Assembly (NCBI RefSeq): GCF_903772925.1
Contig: NZ_LR812090.1
Span: forward strand, 4,095,105 to 4,159,104
DNA from: Alteromonas macleodii
Lineage (GTDB): Bacteria; Pseudomonadota; Gammaproteobacteria; Enterobacterales; Alteromonadaceae
DNA: 64,000 nt
Direction: 5' to 3'
Shown here piece by piece: positions 25,577 through 38,400 of the stretch (positions are counted from its first letter, which is position 1; the number at the start of each line of letters is the position of its first letter). The notes under the pieces are model-generated. The model was given only the letters and a program-made list of their open reading frames with translations, was not told where the DNA came from and searched no databases. The position numbers were made by a program, and so were the translations under genes.

Positions 25577-25602
25577 TAAAAAAGAGGGCTAGACGCCCCC
25601 CC
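25577..25602 (-). terminator. Terminator after the barrel gene
   Basis: Minus strand GGGGGC-GTCTA-GCCCTC followed by TTTTTT, about 50 bases past the stop of the outer-membrane barrel gene. Confidence 0.7.
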
Positions 25603-25649
25603 ATTTATCCGCTCTCAATTACTTTTTTACGTCTTGATATAAGTAAGAG

Positions 25650-26420
25650 TTAAAACAAGTAACTTAATCCAATAGAAAAAAGGTCAGTCGCATTATCTTC
25701 TAAGTCGTAACGTTCGTATTCAATGGTCGCCACCCAGTCGTGGTGGATACGCCAGTTAGCACCAACGCCATAAAACAAATCGGTTCCATCGTCATCCATA
25801 TCTTGAAGCAGCGTTTCATCTTCAAAAACGTCTAACGAATCGTAGTCTCCCTCCCAGAAGTACAAACCTAAATGGGCGTGTAAAAACCAATCTTCATGAC
25901 GAAGAAACTGGTAGGCTGCACTTAATGTATAGCCATCTACTGATGTTGGGCGAATGCGAGATGTTTCACTGAAAAAGCGAGAAGGCTCATTGGTCGTAGT
26001 TGAAAACGCTGCCGACACATCACCTAAATCGGTATAACCGACTTGAATAAAGCTGTTTTCGGTAATATTGGTACCTACTACCGCTTTCCACGCACTGCGG
26101 GTGTCATCAATATCTATGTCGAAGACATCAAAACCTAGCTCTGCGGCTTCTTGTTGTACATCCCCTTCCTTGAAATCTCCTGATGCGCTCCCCCAACTCC
26201 CGCTTATGAAAAACTGTTTAGCCGTGCACTTTTCATATTCTTTAGAAAGTTTTGAGGCATCCTCTTTAGATAAGCATTGAGTTTTGCTAGCTAAAAAAGG
26301 GGAAGCATCCCTTTCTTTATTAGATTGCTGAGCCATGGCTGGAAATGAAAACATTGCTCCCATTGCAACAGCGCTAACAATCCCATACCTAAAAGTTCTA
26401 TTCATCTTAGCAACGCTCAC
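25650..26420 (-). CDS. OmpA-like outer-membrane beta-barrel protein
   Basis: 256 residues. Signal peptide (to about residue 30, ending AMAQ); the mature part has a short Cys-containing N-terminal segment (TQCLSKEDASKLSKEYEKC) and then alternating beta strands such as FFISGSWGSASGDF, SAWKAVVGTNITENSF, IQVGYTDLGDVSAAF, WFLHAHLGLYFWEGDY and WVATIEYERYDLEDN, ending in LFSIGLSYLF with C-terminal Phe. This fits an eight-stranded OmpA or OmpW type barrel. Start GTG overlaps the stop of the giant gene (GTGA), with GGGAG eight bases upstream inside that gene, so the two proteins are translationally coupled. An inner ATG at 26405 is possible. A terminator follows. Possibly a membrane partner of the giant protein; that is inference. 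Confidence 0.85.
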   Translation of the reverse strand: MSVAKMNRTFRYGIVSAVAMGAMFSFPAMAQQSNKERDASPFLASKTQCLSKEDASKLSKEYEKCTAKQFFISGSWGSASGDFKEGDVQQEAAELGFDVFDIDIDDTRSAWKAVVGTNITENSFIQVGYTDLGDVSAAFSTTTNEPSRFFSETSRIRPTSVDGYTLSAAYQFLRHEDWFLHAHLGLYFWEGDYDSLDVFEDETLLQDMDDDGTDLFYGVGANWRIHHDWVATIEYERYDLEDNATDLFSIGLSYLF

Positions 26421-29400
26421 GCTTTTACTCCCTTTCTTTGCGCCACTAATAAGCGGCGCAATGTCATAACAAATACCAGTAACATCAGCAGCATAGCGTT
26501 CATGCTACCACCGCCTCCGCCAGAGTTTTCAATTCTAACGGTCACGGGTTGAACAGTAATGGTTAGTCTACCCTCGCTCGTTCCGCCCTGTGTATCTTCA
26601 ATAATATAGGTGACTACAGCATTGCCCGTAAATGCAGCAGGCGGCGTAAAGGTCAATGTATCGTCAGGGTTAACAGATACGCTACCAATTGATGCCTGGG
26701 CACTTACAACACGAATACTATCGCCATCTTCGTCGAAGTCGTTGTCAAGCACGTTAACGGTTACAGATTGGTCAACGTCTATCGTTACAGTATCATCTAC
26801 AGCCTGTGGAGGATTGTTACCAATAATGGTTACCGTAATTACGCCCAGGTCTGAACCTCCGTTTCCATCACTGATACCATAATTAACAATCACTTCGCCA
26901 ATAAAGCCAAGTGGAGGCGTGTATTCGATGATATCCCCCGCTATCACAGCTGTGCCGAAGGTGGTTGCAGCAGAGGTAATACGCAAGTCATCGCCATCTG
27001 GGTCTGCATCGTTACTTAAGGCTTCAATAGTTACAGACTCATCAACAATAATAGTTACTGCATCGTCAGTTGCCACAGGTTGGCTATTGCCATTAAATAG
27101 AACGCCTACACCACCTGGGTCGACAATCGTACCGTTAACTAAACCGTCGTCATCATCTACACCACCATCAAGAATTTCTAACTGCACACACCAATGACCT
27201 TCAGTTAGACCTTCTGTCCAATAGTCTCCGCCTGGAGGTGGGCAATAGCCTGGCTCACCTTCAACAGACCATAAACGGTTGTTCGCGTTTTCCGTAAAGG
27301 TTACCCAACCGTTTTCAGGCGTGAACTTACGGTACACCGCATTTGCAGGTATTGGCTTAAGCTGTGGCATCACAATATTCAGCGTTTGACCCGCCTCAGG
27401 TAAACCATAGGCAATGAAATCGAAAATGCCGCCTATGTTTGTCGCTTCTGGGTCAGGGACAATGTCATCGTCGCCGGCAATGTCGCCATCAATAATTTTA
27501 GCGCCGCCGAGTTCACTACTTACAGAGAAGTTACCTAGGCGCAAGCATACGCCTGGGTCACCTTCCACCATGTAACCATCAACAAACGCCACTTCTTGTG
27601 GAAGCACATTACACTCAGGCGTTGGATCCAAGTAATCCAAAATACCGTCTCTGTCACTATCAGCAAGGCCATCTACAACATCCGGTACGCCGTCACCATC
27701 ACTATCAAGCTCAGCAGGTGTAGGTAACGCATCAACTACCTGAATGTATAAGGTATCCGAGTCTGTAAAGGCCGTGTCATCTGCGTCTGTGACCGTTGCA
27801 CGAATTCGGTAAACCCCCACGTCCAAGCCACTTGGATCAAAAGTAAAGGTGTCATTAACACTATCGGTATCTGCAATGTCTGCATCCAGTGATGTCCACA
27901 CAAATTCATACTCATTGGCTGGGTCTGGATGGTCAATAGTAGAGGTGACTAACACGTCAGAACCTGTGGGGATAACGAGAATTCTTGATTCGCCGTCCTG
28001 CTCGGTAAACAGGTCAACATCAGGGTTCACGTTATCCTCGCGAATTGTAATTTCGTGAATGTACTTATTACCTATGTTAAGCACATCTGAAAGCTCAATT
28101 GTGATCGTCTCTGTACCTTCAATATCCGCATCTGGGAAAACATTGAAGCTCACCGTTATATCGCTACCTGATTCCATCACGATGACGCCATCAACCAGGT
28201 CATGGTCGCTGCTATCTGCCGTACCACTTACTGTATATGGAATTTCTAGCGGATAAACGGGTGACGTACCGTTTAAGTGAATGCCAAATTCTACTTCATG
28301 GCCTTCCAGCACTACCTGATCCTTAGTAACAGAAACCAATGGTCTTACACGTACCGCCTGACTAGCAACAGAGGTTAAACCGTCTTCGTCGGTCGCCTGC
28401 CAGTATGCCGTATTGTTACCCGGCTCGTAAAAGATAAGGCCATCGACTAATGACACAGGTAACGGATTGCCAAATTTATCGACAGCTGACGCGACGCCAA
28501 GGTCGATTTTGGTAAATAGTGCATTAGCATCTACAAACACGTCTTCTGGTACTTCAATAACTGGGCGGTCGGCCAAATCATCAGGCATAACATCTACAAT
28601 CACTGACGCTCGGGCAACCTCGCTCTGAGGGTCGGTGATGGTGTAGTCAATTACTATTTCACCGACAAAACCTTCAAGCGGCGTATAGATAAGTGAATCG
28701 TCAGCCCAAGAAACCTCGCCTAATTCAACACGGGCGCCGATGATGCGTAATGTATCGCCATCAGCGTCAGAGTCATTGGCCAGTACATCAATTGTAGCTG
28801 GGTTGTAGTTACCCAAGGTTATCGCATCATCACGAGCCACTGGTGCATCGTTCACAGGGTTCACGTTGATGGTTACAGTACCTACATTAGAGGTCTCCTC
28901 CCCATCATTTGCGGTATAAGTAAAGCTTGTTGTGCCACTAAAGTCAGCTTCAGGTGCATACAATACGCTAGGTAAGCGACCAACAAGCTCCCCTTCTGGT
29001 GATGTTACCAGCTGGTAAGTTAGCGCGTCGCCGTCTGCGTCACTTCCCTGTAATCGAATAGGCAGTGTTGCGTCTTCTTCCATTGTGAACGTTAAGTCCA
29101 TTACTGTTGGCGCATCGTTAGTGTCGATTACCGTTACCGTATAGGTCGCACACGCTTGCGAGCCCGACGGGTCAGCAACGCAAACCGTAATGGTGGCAGT
29201 GCCGTGGAAACCATCTGCAGGCGTAAATGTCACCACGCCATTAACGATTTCTACAGTGCCGTTAGTCGCTTCGGCACTAGCAATAGTGAGCGTATCACCG
29301 TCGATATCGTTTGCATTGGATAACACGTTAATACTAAGCGGCGTGTCTTGATTTGTAGATACTTCTCCACCTTCAAGGGTAGGTGCATCATTTACATTTT

Positions 29401-32400
29401 CAACCGACACCGTAATCTGCGCAGTCGCTTCACCGCCATTACCATCTGAAAGGGTGTAGGTAATGATCGCCGTTCCAACAAAGTTAGGCAGCGGTGTGTA
29501 GACAATGTTGCCATCGCTATTAATGGTTACCGTGCCCGAGTTAGCCGTTGCATCTGTGATGATTAACGTATCGCCGTCAATGTCAGTATCGTTGGCAAGT
29601 GCATTAATAATGACACTGCTGTCTTCACTTACATTAGCTTGATCGTTGTTTGCTACTGGTGCGTCGTTAATAGAAACAATGACTACGGTAACCGTCGCGG
29701 TATCAGTACCACCGAAGCCATCACTGATAGTGTAGGTAAATGTTGCTTCACCATTTACATTGGCAACAGGTGTATAGGTAACAGTAGTGCCGTTATTAAC
29801 CACCACACTTCCGTTCTCAGTACTTGCCATGGTTACCGTTAGTACATCGCCGTCGACGTCGCTATCGTTTGTTAGTACGGTTACTGTAACACTGCCATCT
29901 TCTGTAACACTTGCTGTGTCATCAAAGGCAACAGGGGCATCATTTACCGCAGTGATAGTTAGGGTTACCTGCGCTGTATCAGTGCCACCATGTCCATCTG
30001 AAACGGTGTATTCAATAGTGACCACGCCGTTATAGTTGGCAGGTGCTTGATAACTTAATTCACCGCTTGGCAACAAAATCACATTGCCTGTAGATGCTGT
30101 TACTTCGGTAATGGATAACGTATCGCCGTCTTCATCGGTATCGTTAGACAGCACATCCAAGGTTACCGCCTCGTCTTCTTCAGACGTAAAGCTGTCATCA
30201 TTTGCAACAGGGATATTGTTCTCAGCAACGGTTAGCACCAAGGTCCCTGTTACCGTGCCGCCCATACCGTCTGACACGGTATAGGTAACCGTTACTGTGC
30301 CTACGAAACCTTCCGGTGGCGTGTATGACACTAATCCATCAACAATAGTCGCCGTTCCAAAATCAGCCGATACTGAGGTAAGCGTAAGTGCATCGCCATC
30401 TGCATCTGTGTCATTAGCCAGTACGTCGACCTCTACCGCTTCGTTAAGCTTAATAGCCAGCTGATCGTCTTGAACGTCAGGAAGTGTATTGCCATTAACA
30501 AATGTGCCTACTCCACCAACAAAGCTAAACGCTCCATTGGTTGTAGCGTCAGCATCGTAACTTCCGCCATCAATAAGCGTCAGCTTCACACACCAGCTAC
30601 CTGCAACCAGACCTTCTTGCCATTCGCTACTATTAACGACAGGGCAGAAACCTGGTGCGCCTGGTGCTGAGTAAATCACGGCGTCGCCGTCTGCAATAAC
30701 GTCGAACCAACCTAGCTCAGCAGTCCAGCTACGCATAAATGCGTCTTCTGGTACGGCATTGCGCTGCGGAATAACCACATCGAACTGTGCTTGATTAGAC
30801 TGATTATTCACCACGTCGAAGTTAAACAACCCACCAACATTGTTAGCTTCCGTATCTGTCGGAATGCGACTTGTTACTGCGCTATCATCAGCAAGTAGCA
30901 ATACGCCAGCATTTGAAGTGCCACGGGTGTACTCACCCGCACTTACACATGTACCAGCGTTTGATTCAACAAGATATTGCGTGCTTTCACCTGCAATCTC
31001 TGGCGCTAAAGAACAAAGCGCAATGCTATCTAAGTAGTTTGGCACACCGTCTAAGTCGGCATCACCTGCACCTTCAATATTATCTGGCAGGCCGTCACCG
31101 TCGGTGTCAGCACCAGTAAGCTCGGGTAAGGTTTGTACCACTTCAATATAAATTGTGCGTGAACTTACAAGCGTGGGGTTTTCACTGTCTGCAACAAGTA
31201 GCGTAACTGCATAAACACCTGGCGCTACTGAAGCAGGGTCGAAAGTAAATACGCCGTCATCACCTGAAACATTAGCAAGTTCTGGTGCTGAATTACTCCA
31301 ATCGTAGATAAAATCAGCGGCTGGGTTGGTGTGACTGATAGCCGCTAGTACTTCGACTAGACCCTCATTTTGGCCAACAGTTAACGTTGTCGTATTACCT
31401 TGCTCAACTGACAGCGCTACAACTGGGGCCACTGCTGCTTCTGCAATTGTTGTGGTCTGCGACGCTTTTTCTCCGACATTTACATTCTCGTTCAGCGTTA
31501 CGATTACCGTTTCGCCGTCATCGATAATCGTGTCGGGGATAATATTAAATTTAACGGTTGCCTGTGTACCGTCCTCAATAGTGACAGTGCCAGAGATAAG
31601 GTCGTGATCGCTAGTATCTGCAGAACCTGAAACCGTGTAGTTCACTGTTACTGGGTAACTAGGTGCATCGCCGCTTAACAGTACATCAAAACTTGCTGCA
31701 CCGCCTTCGGTTACAACCACATCATCACTTAATGACACTTGAGGGTTTACGCGGATAGTCTGACTAACCGTTGTCGTATTACCTTCATCGTCAGTTGCCT
31801 GCCAATAAACAGTATGTAGCCCTGGCGTAAAGCGGGTTTGACCGTTCAATAAGGTCACTGGTAATGATTGACCGCGAGATGTGGTGGCCGTTGCAACGCC
31901 CAAGTCTACAAGCGTAAGGTATCCGTTCGCGTCAACTTCAATATCAGCTGGCGCAATTACTCTCGGGTTTGCATCGTTGCGGTCAGACGTGCGCTCTACA
32001 TTCACCACCACATAAGAGGTTGATGTCGCACCTGAAGGGTCAACAATGGTGTACTCTACCTGTACCTCTCCTGAAGTGCCTTCACCTGGCGTAAACACCA
32101 ATGCATTATCGATAATTTCTACGCTACCAAAATCAGAGTTTGCACCAACGATACTTAGCAGGTCGCCTTCGATATCGCTATCGTTTGCTAGTACATCAAT
32201 AGTTACACTGTTCTGATCTGTCGCTTCAGCTAAATCAGCAACGGCGACAGGCGCGTCGTTCACGGCCACCACATTCACTGTGATATTGGCAGTGTTCGAA
32301 TCTTCTTGACCGTCGTTCGCTTTATAGCTGAACAGTACCGTACCGTTGTAATCTTCTGGAGTAACGTACAGCAAAGAAGGAGCAGAACCTAACACTTCAC

Positions 32401-35400
32401 CTGTTGGCAACGTTACCAATTCAAACGTTAAAACGTCTTCGTCTGCGTCGGTACCCGTTAGCGTGATGGGTAGGCTATCCCCTTCGTAAATGGTGAACTC
32501 GAGATCTTCAACGACTGGACCAATGTTTGTATACACAACTGTAACGGTAATACGCGCACAAGCCTCTTCGCCCTCAGCATCTTGAATACAAACATCGATG
32601 GTTACTTCACCGGAATAATCTTCAGACGGCGTATAAACCAGTTTGCCGTCAACAATTTCAACCGTGCCGTCTGAAGATGTGGCGCTAACGATAGTATGCG
32701 TATCATCTGTATCTACATCTTCAACATTGGCGATAACATCGATAGTTAATGCTTCATTTTGGTTCGTTGCAGCAGTGAAATCAGCAAGTGTAGGTGCATC
32801 GTTAACTGCGGTAACCGTTACAACAAGCGTACCTGTTGCTGTTGCTCCATTGCCATCAGAAACCGTGTAGGTAATGGTTGCCGTACCATTGAAGTTCTCA
32901 TCTGGTGTGTAGCTTACTTGGCCACCTTGAATAGCGACTGAACCTTCGTCAACGGTTACGTCTGAAATAGTCAGTACGTCTTCGTCAATGTCAGAGTCAT
33001 TCGCGAGCACGTCGGTAACAACAGAGCCATCTTCCTCGACTGTGGCCGTATCATCCACCGTTATCGGTGTATCATTAACCGGGTTAACGGTAACAGTGAT
33101 CGTTGCTGTATCAGTGGCACCATTACCATCGCTTACCGTATATGACACTTTCGCTTCGCCATTAAAATCAGCATTTGGCGAGAAAGTAACCTGGCTATCT
33201 GCCGTGATCACTGCACTACCCTGCGCTGACGAGGCCACCGAGACTGAAAGCACATCTTCATCTATATCAGAGTCATTGGCGAGAACAGCTACTGTTACTG
33301 AAGCGTCCTCATCAACAACAGCGGTGTCGTCCAAAGCGATAGGAGCATCGTTCACCCCTTCTACCGTAAAGCTAATGCTGGCAGTGGCGGTACCGCCATT
33401 TCCGTCTGAAATAGTGTAGGTGGCGGTTGCAGCCCCATCAAAATCAGCAGGTGGTGTATACGTCACACTGTTATTTGCATTAACTGTAATAGTCCCCTCA
33501 GATGCGCTAGCAGATGTCACGCTTAATTCATCGTTGTCAACATCTGTATCATTGTCTAATACAGCAAGCGTAGTGCTTGAATCTTCGGTAACTCTTCCGG
33601 CGTCATCATTGGCTACTGGTGCGTCGTTAACAGGCGCCACCGTTACTGTGACTGTCGATGAGGCGCTACCACCAGCACCATCCGATACACTGTAAGTTAT
33701 CGTGGTTGTACCGTTGAAGTCGGCACTTGGCGTAAAGCTAAGCGTATTATCGCCGGTAATAGTTGCAGTGCCTTGACTGCTGCTTGCAGCCGACAATTGC
33801 AAGGTGTCGCCGTCAATATCACTGTCGTTCGAAAGCGCATTAATAATTACCGTTTCGTCTTCCTGTACACTCGCCGTATCTGCCACAGCCACCGGATTGT
33901 CATTTACTGGGTTTACCGTAATTGACACTGTTGCTGAATCAGAGCCGCTGTTTCCATCAGAAACGGTATACGTCACTGTTGCAGCACCGTTATAGTCGGC
34001 ATCCGGCGTATACAAAAGATTACCGTCGCTATTAATGGTCGCCGTACCAGTACTCGCATTAACCGCAGTTAACTCAAGGGTATCGTTGTCTACATCTGTA
34101 TCGTTAGCAATAACGTTAACCACGACGCTGCTGTCTTCATCAACGCTAGCTGTATCATTATTCGCAACGGGGGCGTCGTTAACGTTTACAACCGTCACTG
34201 CCACCGTTGAATTAGCGCTGCCGCCCGCACCATCTTCGATGGTGTAAGTAATTGTAGCGTTGCCGTTGAAGTCAGCGTCTGGCGTGTAGTTCACCTGGTT
34301 ACCTACAACCTGCACACTACCGGTTGAAACAGAGGCGCTCGCCACACTTAAGGTGTCGCCGTCAACGTCGGTATCGTTAGCAAGTACATTAATGCTAACC
34401 GAATCGTCTTCATTGACACTTGCGGTATCTGGGTTAGCGATTGGGTTGTCGTTAACCGCTGCAATAGCTACAGACACCGACGCATTGTCACTGCCGCCAT
34501 TACCGTCTGTTACCGTATAGGCTACTGTGGCACTGCCGTTGTAATCTGCCGCAGGCGTAAACACCACATTGCCATCGCCATTAACTACTGCACTACCATT
34601 GGTTGCCGATACACTTGATACGCTTAATGCATCGTTATCAATGTCGGTATCGTTAGCCAATACATTGATAACTACCGCCGTGTCTTCGTTAGTGCTGGCC
34701 GTGTCGTCGCTTGCCACTGGTGCATCGTTGACGTTAGTAACATTAATAGTCGCCGTACCTGATGCCGTACCACCTGCACCGTCACTTATCGTATAAGTTA
34801 CGGTTGTTGCGCCATTAAAGTCGGCCGTAGGTGTAAAGGTAATATTATTTCCGCTAAAGGTTACTGAACCATTTGGCGATGTTGCATTGGTGATCGACAA
34901 CGCATCGCCATCTACGTCAGTATCGTTAGTCAAAACATCAATAATTACGCTGCTGTCTTCGTTCACTGTCCCTGAATCAGGGTTAGCTATTGGCGCGTCA
35001 TTTACCGCATTAACCGTTACTGATACAGAAGCTGAATCGGTTCCTCCATTTCCATCAGAAACCGTGTAATTAAGTGTAACTGGGCCATTGAAATCGGCCG
35101 GCGGCGTATAAAGAACATCGCCATTTGAATTTACGGAGACCGCACCAGCGCTTGCCGACACCGCAGTAACACTTAGGGCATCGCCATCTACGTCACTGTC
35201 GTTAGCTAACACATCAATAATTACGTCATTATCTTCGTTAGTATTCGCACTGTCGTTTGTGGCAACCGGTGCATCGTTATCTGCTTGCACGTCTACCGTT
35301 AGATTCGCGCTATCACTGTTCCCATTTCCATCAGAAATCGTATAGGTCACAAGTGCTGGACCGTTAAAGTCTTGTGCAGGCGTGAAGGTGATATTGCTTC

Positions 35401-38400
35401 CCGCGAACGAAACCGCACCGTTGCTAGAATTAGCCGCTGTGATAGACAGTGTATCGCCATCCACATCGGAATCATTTGCCAACACATTTACTATCACTTG
35501 TGTGTCTTCAGTGGTATTGGCTGAGTCGGCCTGTGCTACAGGCGCATCTTGAACATTGTTTACCGTAAATGTTGCTGTGGCGGTGTCGCTACCGCCTGCG
35601 CTATCGGTAAGGGTGTATTGCACGGTTTCGGTGCCGAAGAAATCAGCTGCCGGCGTATAAATCAAGTTCGCGCCATATGTAGTTACCGTACCGCCGTTAC
35701 TTGGCGTAGCTACAGAGGTAATGATGATACTTTGACCGCTGTCTGCGTCGCTATCATTGCTACGGGCCGCTAGCGTATTGCTGGTTGTATCTTCATCTAC
35801 AGTGAAACTATCATCATTCGCTGATGGTATACGGTTAAGTAAGGTTACCGTCACGTCGTTAGCATTTAATGACTGAGGCTGAGCTGCGCCATCAACGTAG
35901 CTAAGCGCAGAAGAAATAGTTAAATCTTGGGTAGCCGCACTGGGCACTAGGGCGCTGGTGTCTAGCTCAACGCTAAACACATAGGTTTCAGTGTCACCAT
36001 CATTATCGCTATTTACAATACTGCCTAAATCAAGCGTTAGCGTATTGTTAGACACACTAATATTGCCGTTCACGTTAACCGATGTGCCGCTAGCAGCACT
36101 GTTAATACTTGCTGGATTGACACCTGAAGAAAGGCCAGTATTAAAGATACGAGCAAGTTCCCTCGCCCCTGCGAGCAATGAAACATTAGCAGGTAAGGTA
36201 ACGCTTAAGCTTAAATCGTCCGTTGTCCCCTTAGGTACAGTAACAGTTTGTGTAAGGGTTAGTGTTTCGCCCTGCACAAAATTGTTACCAGATGTACCAC
36301 CATCACTGGTATCGGTAAGGGCAAAGGTTGGCGCAGATACGGTTTGCGCTTGTGAAGTAACCGGAATAAGCAGAGCATTCTCGCCATCAGAAGCGTTACT
36401 GTCGTTGTCGCTTAACTGGTTGGCACCGAGGTTGTCACCGCTAAACAGAGCTTGAACTGAAAATACGGTGTTGTCAGCTGCATTAGCATCTAGCGTTAGC
36501 ACCACAGAAGCGGTTACCGTTTCACTTGGGGCAATTCCGCCCACGTTTACGTCAAATGGCGTTTCGCTTACTACAACACCTTGGCTAGTAACAGCTGTAT
36601 TAGCTACCACGCTTAAGCCTGCATTGACCGGCTGAGTAAATGAAACGTTTTCTGCAGTCGCTGAACCTTGATTGGTTGCCACGGTGTAAATGCGTACGCT
36701 GTCACCTGGATCAACAACCCCATCACCGTCTACATCGTTAACAAGTTCATAGTATTGAATGATCTCTAATTCGGGTGTGCCCGCGCCCGTCGATGCACTG
36801 AACGTGAGCGGCTGGAAACCATCGCTATCTGCACGGTTATTATCTGCATAGATAGTATTAGTTTCGTCACTGGTTGCTTCACCTTGTAGCGAGAAGCTTT
36901 CGTTTGCGGCATTGCCGTTGAAATCAACCAGCGGTGAATCGATGGTGACATCAAAAGAAACCGTTTCACTGGCGCCAGCTGCTAGCGTGATAAAATCTGC
37001 GCTTAGTGAACTACCTATTACACTAACCGTATGTCCACCGCTTACCTGCGCCGAATTAGCGACGTAAGTAAGACCTGCGGGTATAGCGTCACTTAGGGCA
37101 ATGTTTGATAGCGCTTGGCTACCCGTATTTTCAAGTAAATACGTAATGGTTAACGTATCATTAGGGCTAATGACGTCATTGGTATCAGCATCTGTTGATA
37201 GACGTACCAGTTGAGTAATATCTAAATCTGCTGTGTTTGCTGGTGTGCCCACTCTGAAGGTGTTTGCCTGGTCGCCGTTTACATCGTTACCATCGGCGTC
37301 AGTTGGCTCTGCTACTGTGTCAGATGAATCCACGCTACCTTGTAGCGAGACTAACGTGTTGTTAGCCACATTGGCATCAACAAGCAACTCGAACGTAATG
37401 GTTTCAGATTCACCAAATGCCATGTCGCCAACATTTACCGTAATGCCGGCACTGTCATCAAGGGTGCCTTTCGTCGTAGTCGCAGACCCTGTTACATAGT
37501 TTGTATTTACAGGAATCCCGTGAGTAAATACAACGTCAGTGGCTGTGGCACTATCGCTTTCATTGGTAAGCGTTGAGGTAACGAGTACCGTATCACCCGC
37601 ATCAATAAATCCATTGCCATTGATATCGTCAGATAGAGTAACTGACTGCGTTGCACCAATAAACGCCGCGATATCACCTGTCACGTTAATAGAATCAGCA
37701 AAGCTATAATCACGTTCGTCAGCTGTGTCACCGCTCATTGAGCTATACGCACCATTGGTCAAACCAATTGAAAGTGCATTACCCACGTCGGCATCACTAT
37801 CTACAGTGAACTGCATTGTCACTTGTTTGCTGCCTTCGACCAGCGTGATACTGCCCATATCTACGACAAGTAGCGTAGATGACGTATCATCGATTGTACC
37901 TTGCCCCATAAAGCTATTTGCTACATAAGTAAGACCGCTAGGAACTGATACGTTAAATGTGGTCTCAAACGCGTCGGCAAAACTAGAGTTGTGGCCTACG
38001 TCAATAGTTAGGGTAAAGGTATCCTCCAAAGATACCGAGGTTTTATCGAGCGTCATTGTTGAGTCTAAATTTGGCTCAACGATATCGATCTCGAGAGTAG
38101 ATGGACCTGCGCTTTCGCCGCCACCTGATGCATTCACACTATTAGTAAGTGTTGTACCCTGTGCGTTGCCTACTTCGTTTTCCACAACACCGGTAAAGGT
38201 AACCGTTATGTAATCATTGGTGCTATCGCCATCAGCGGTGTTGCTCACAGTTCCAAAATCAACCGTGACATCATTGCCAGACACCGAAGCGGTTGCAGCG
38301 CCGTCATAGCTGATTTGCGCCGGGCTGTTAATACTAATGTTGTCAAAGCGAATGTCCGCTGGCAGCGTATTTACAATAGAAACACCGTCAATTGTGCCTT

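Noticed and set aside
25435..25653. Plus-strand frame of 72 codons between phytochrome and barrel genes
   Set aside because: It runs across the terminator and the phytochrome start and has no ribosome site.
26815..32806. Repeated blocks of the giant gene as assembly error
   Set aside because: The two copies differ throughout in residues, so they are ancient duplicates rather than a duplicated read.
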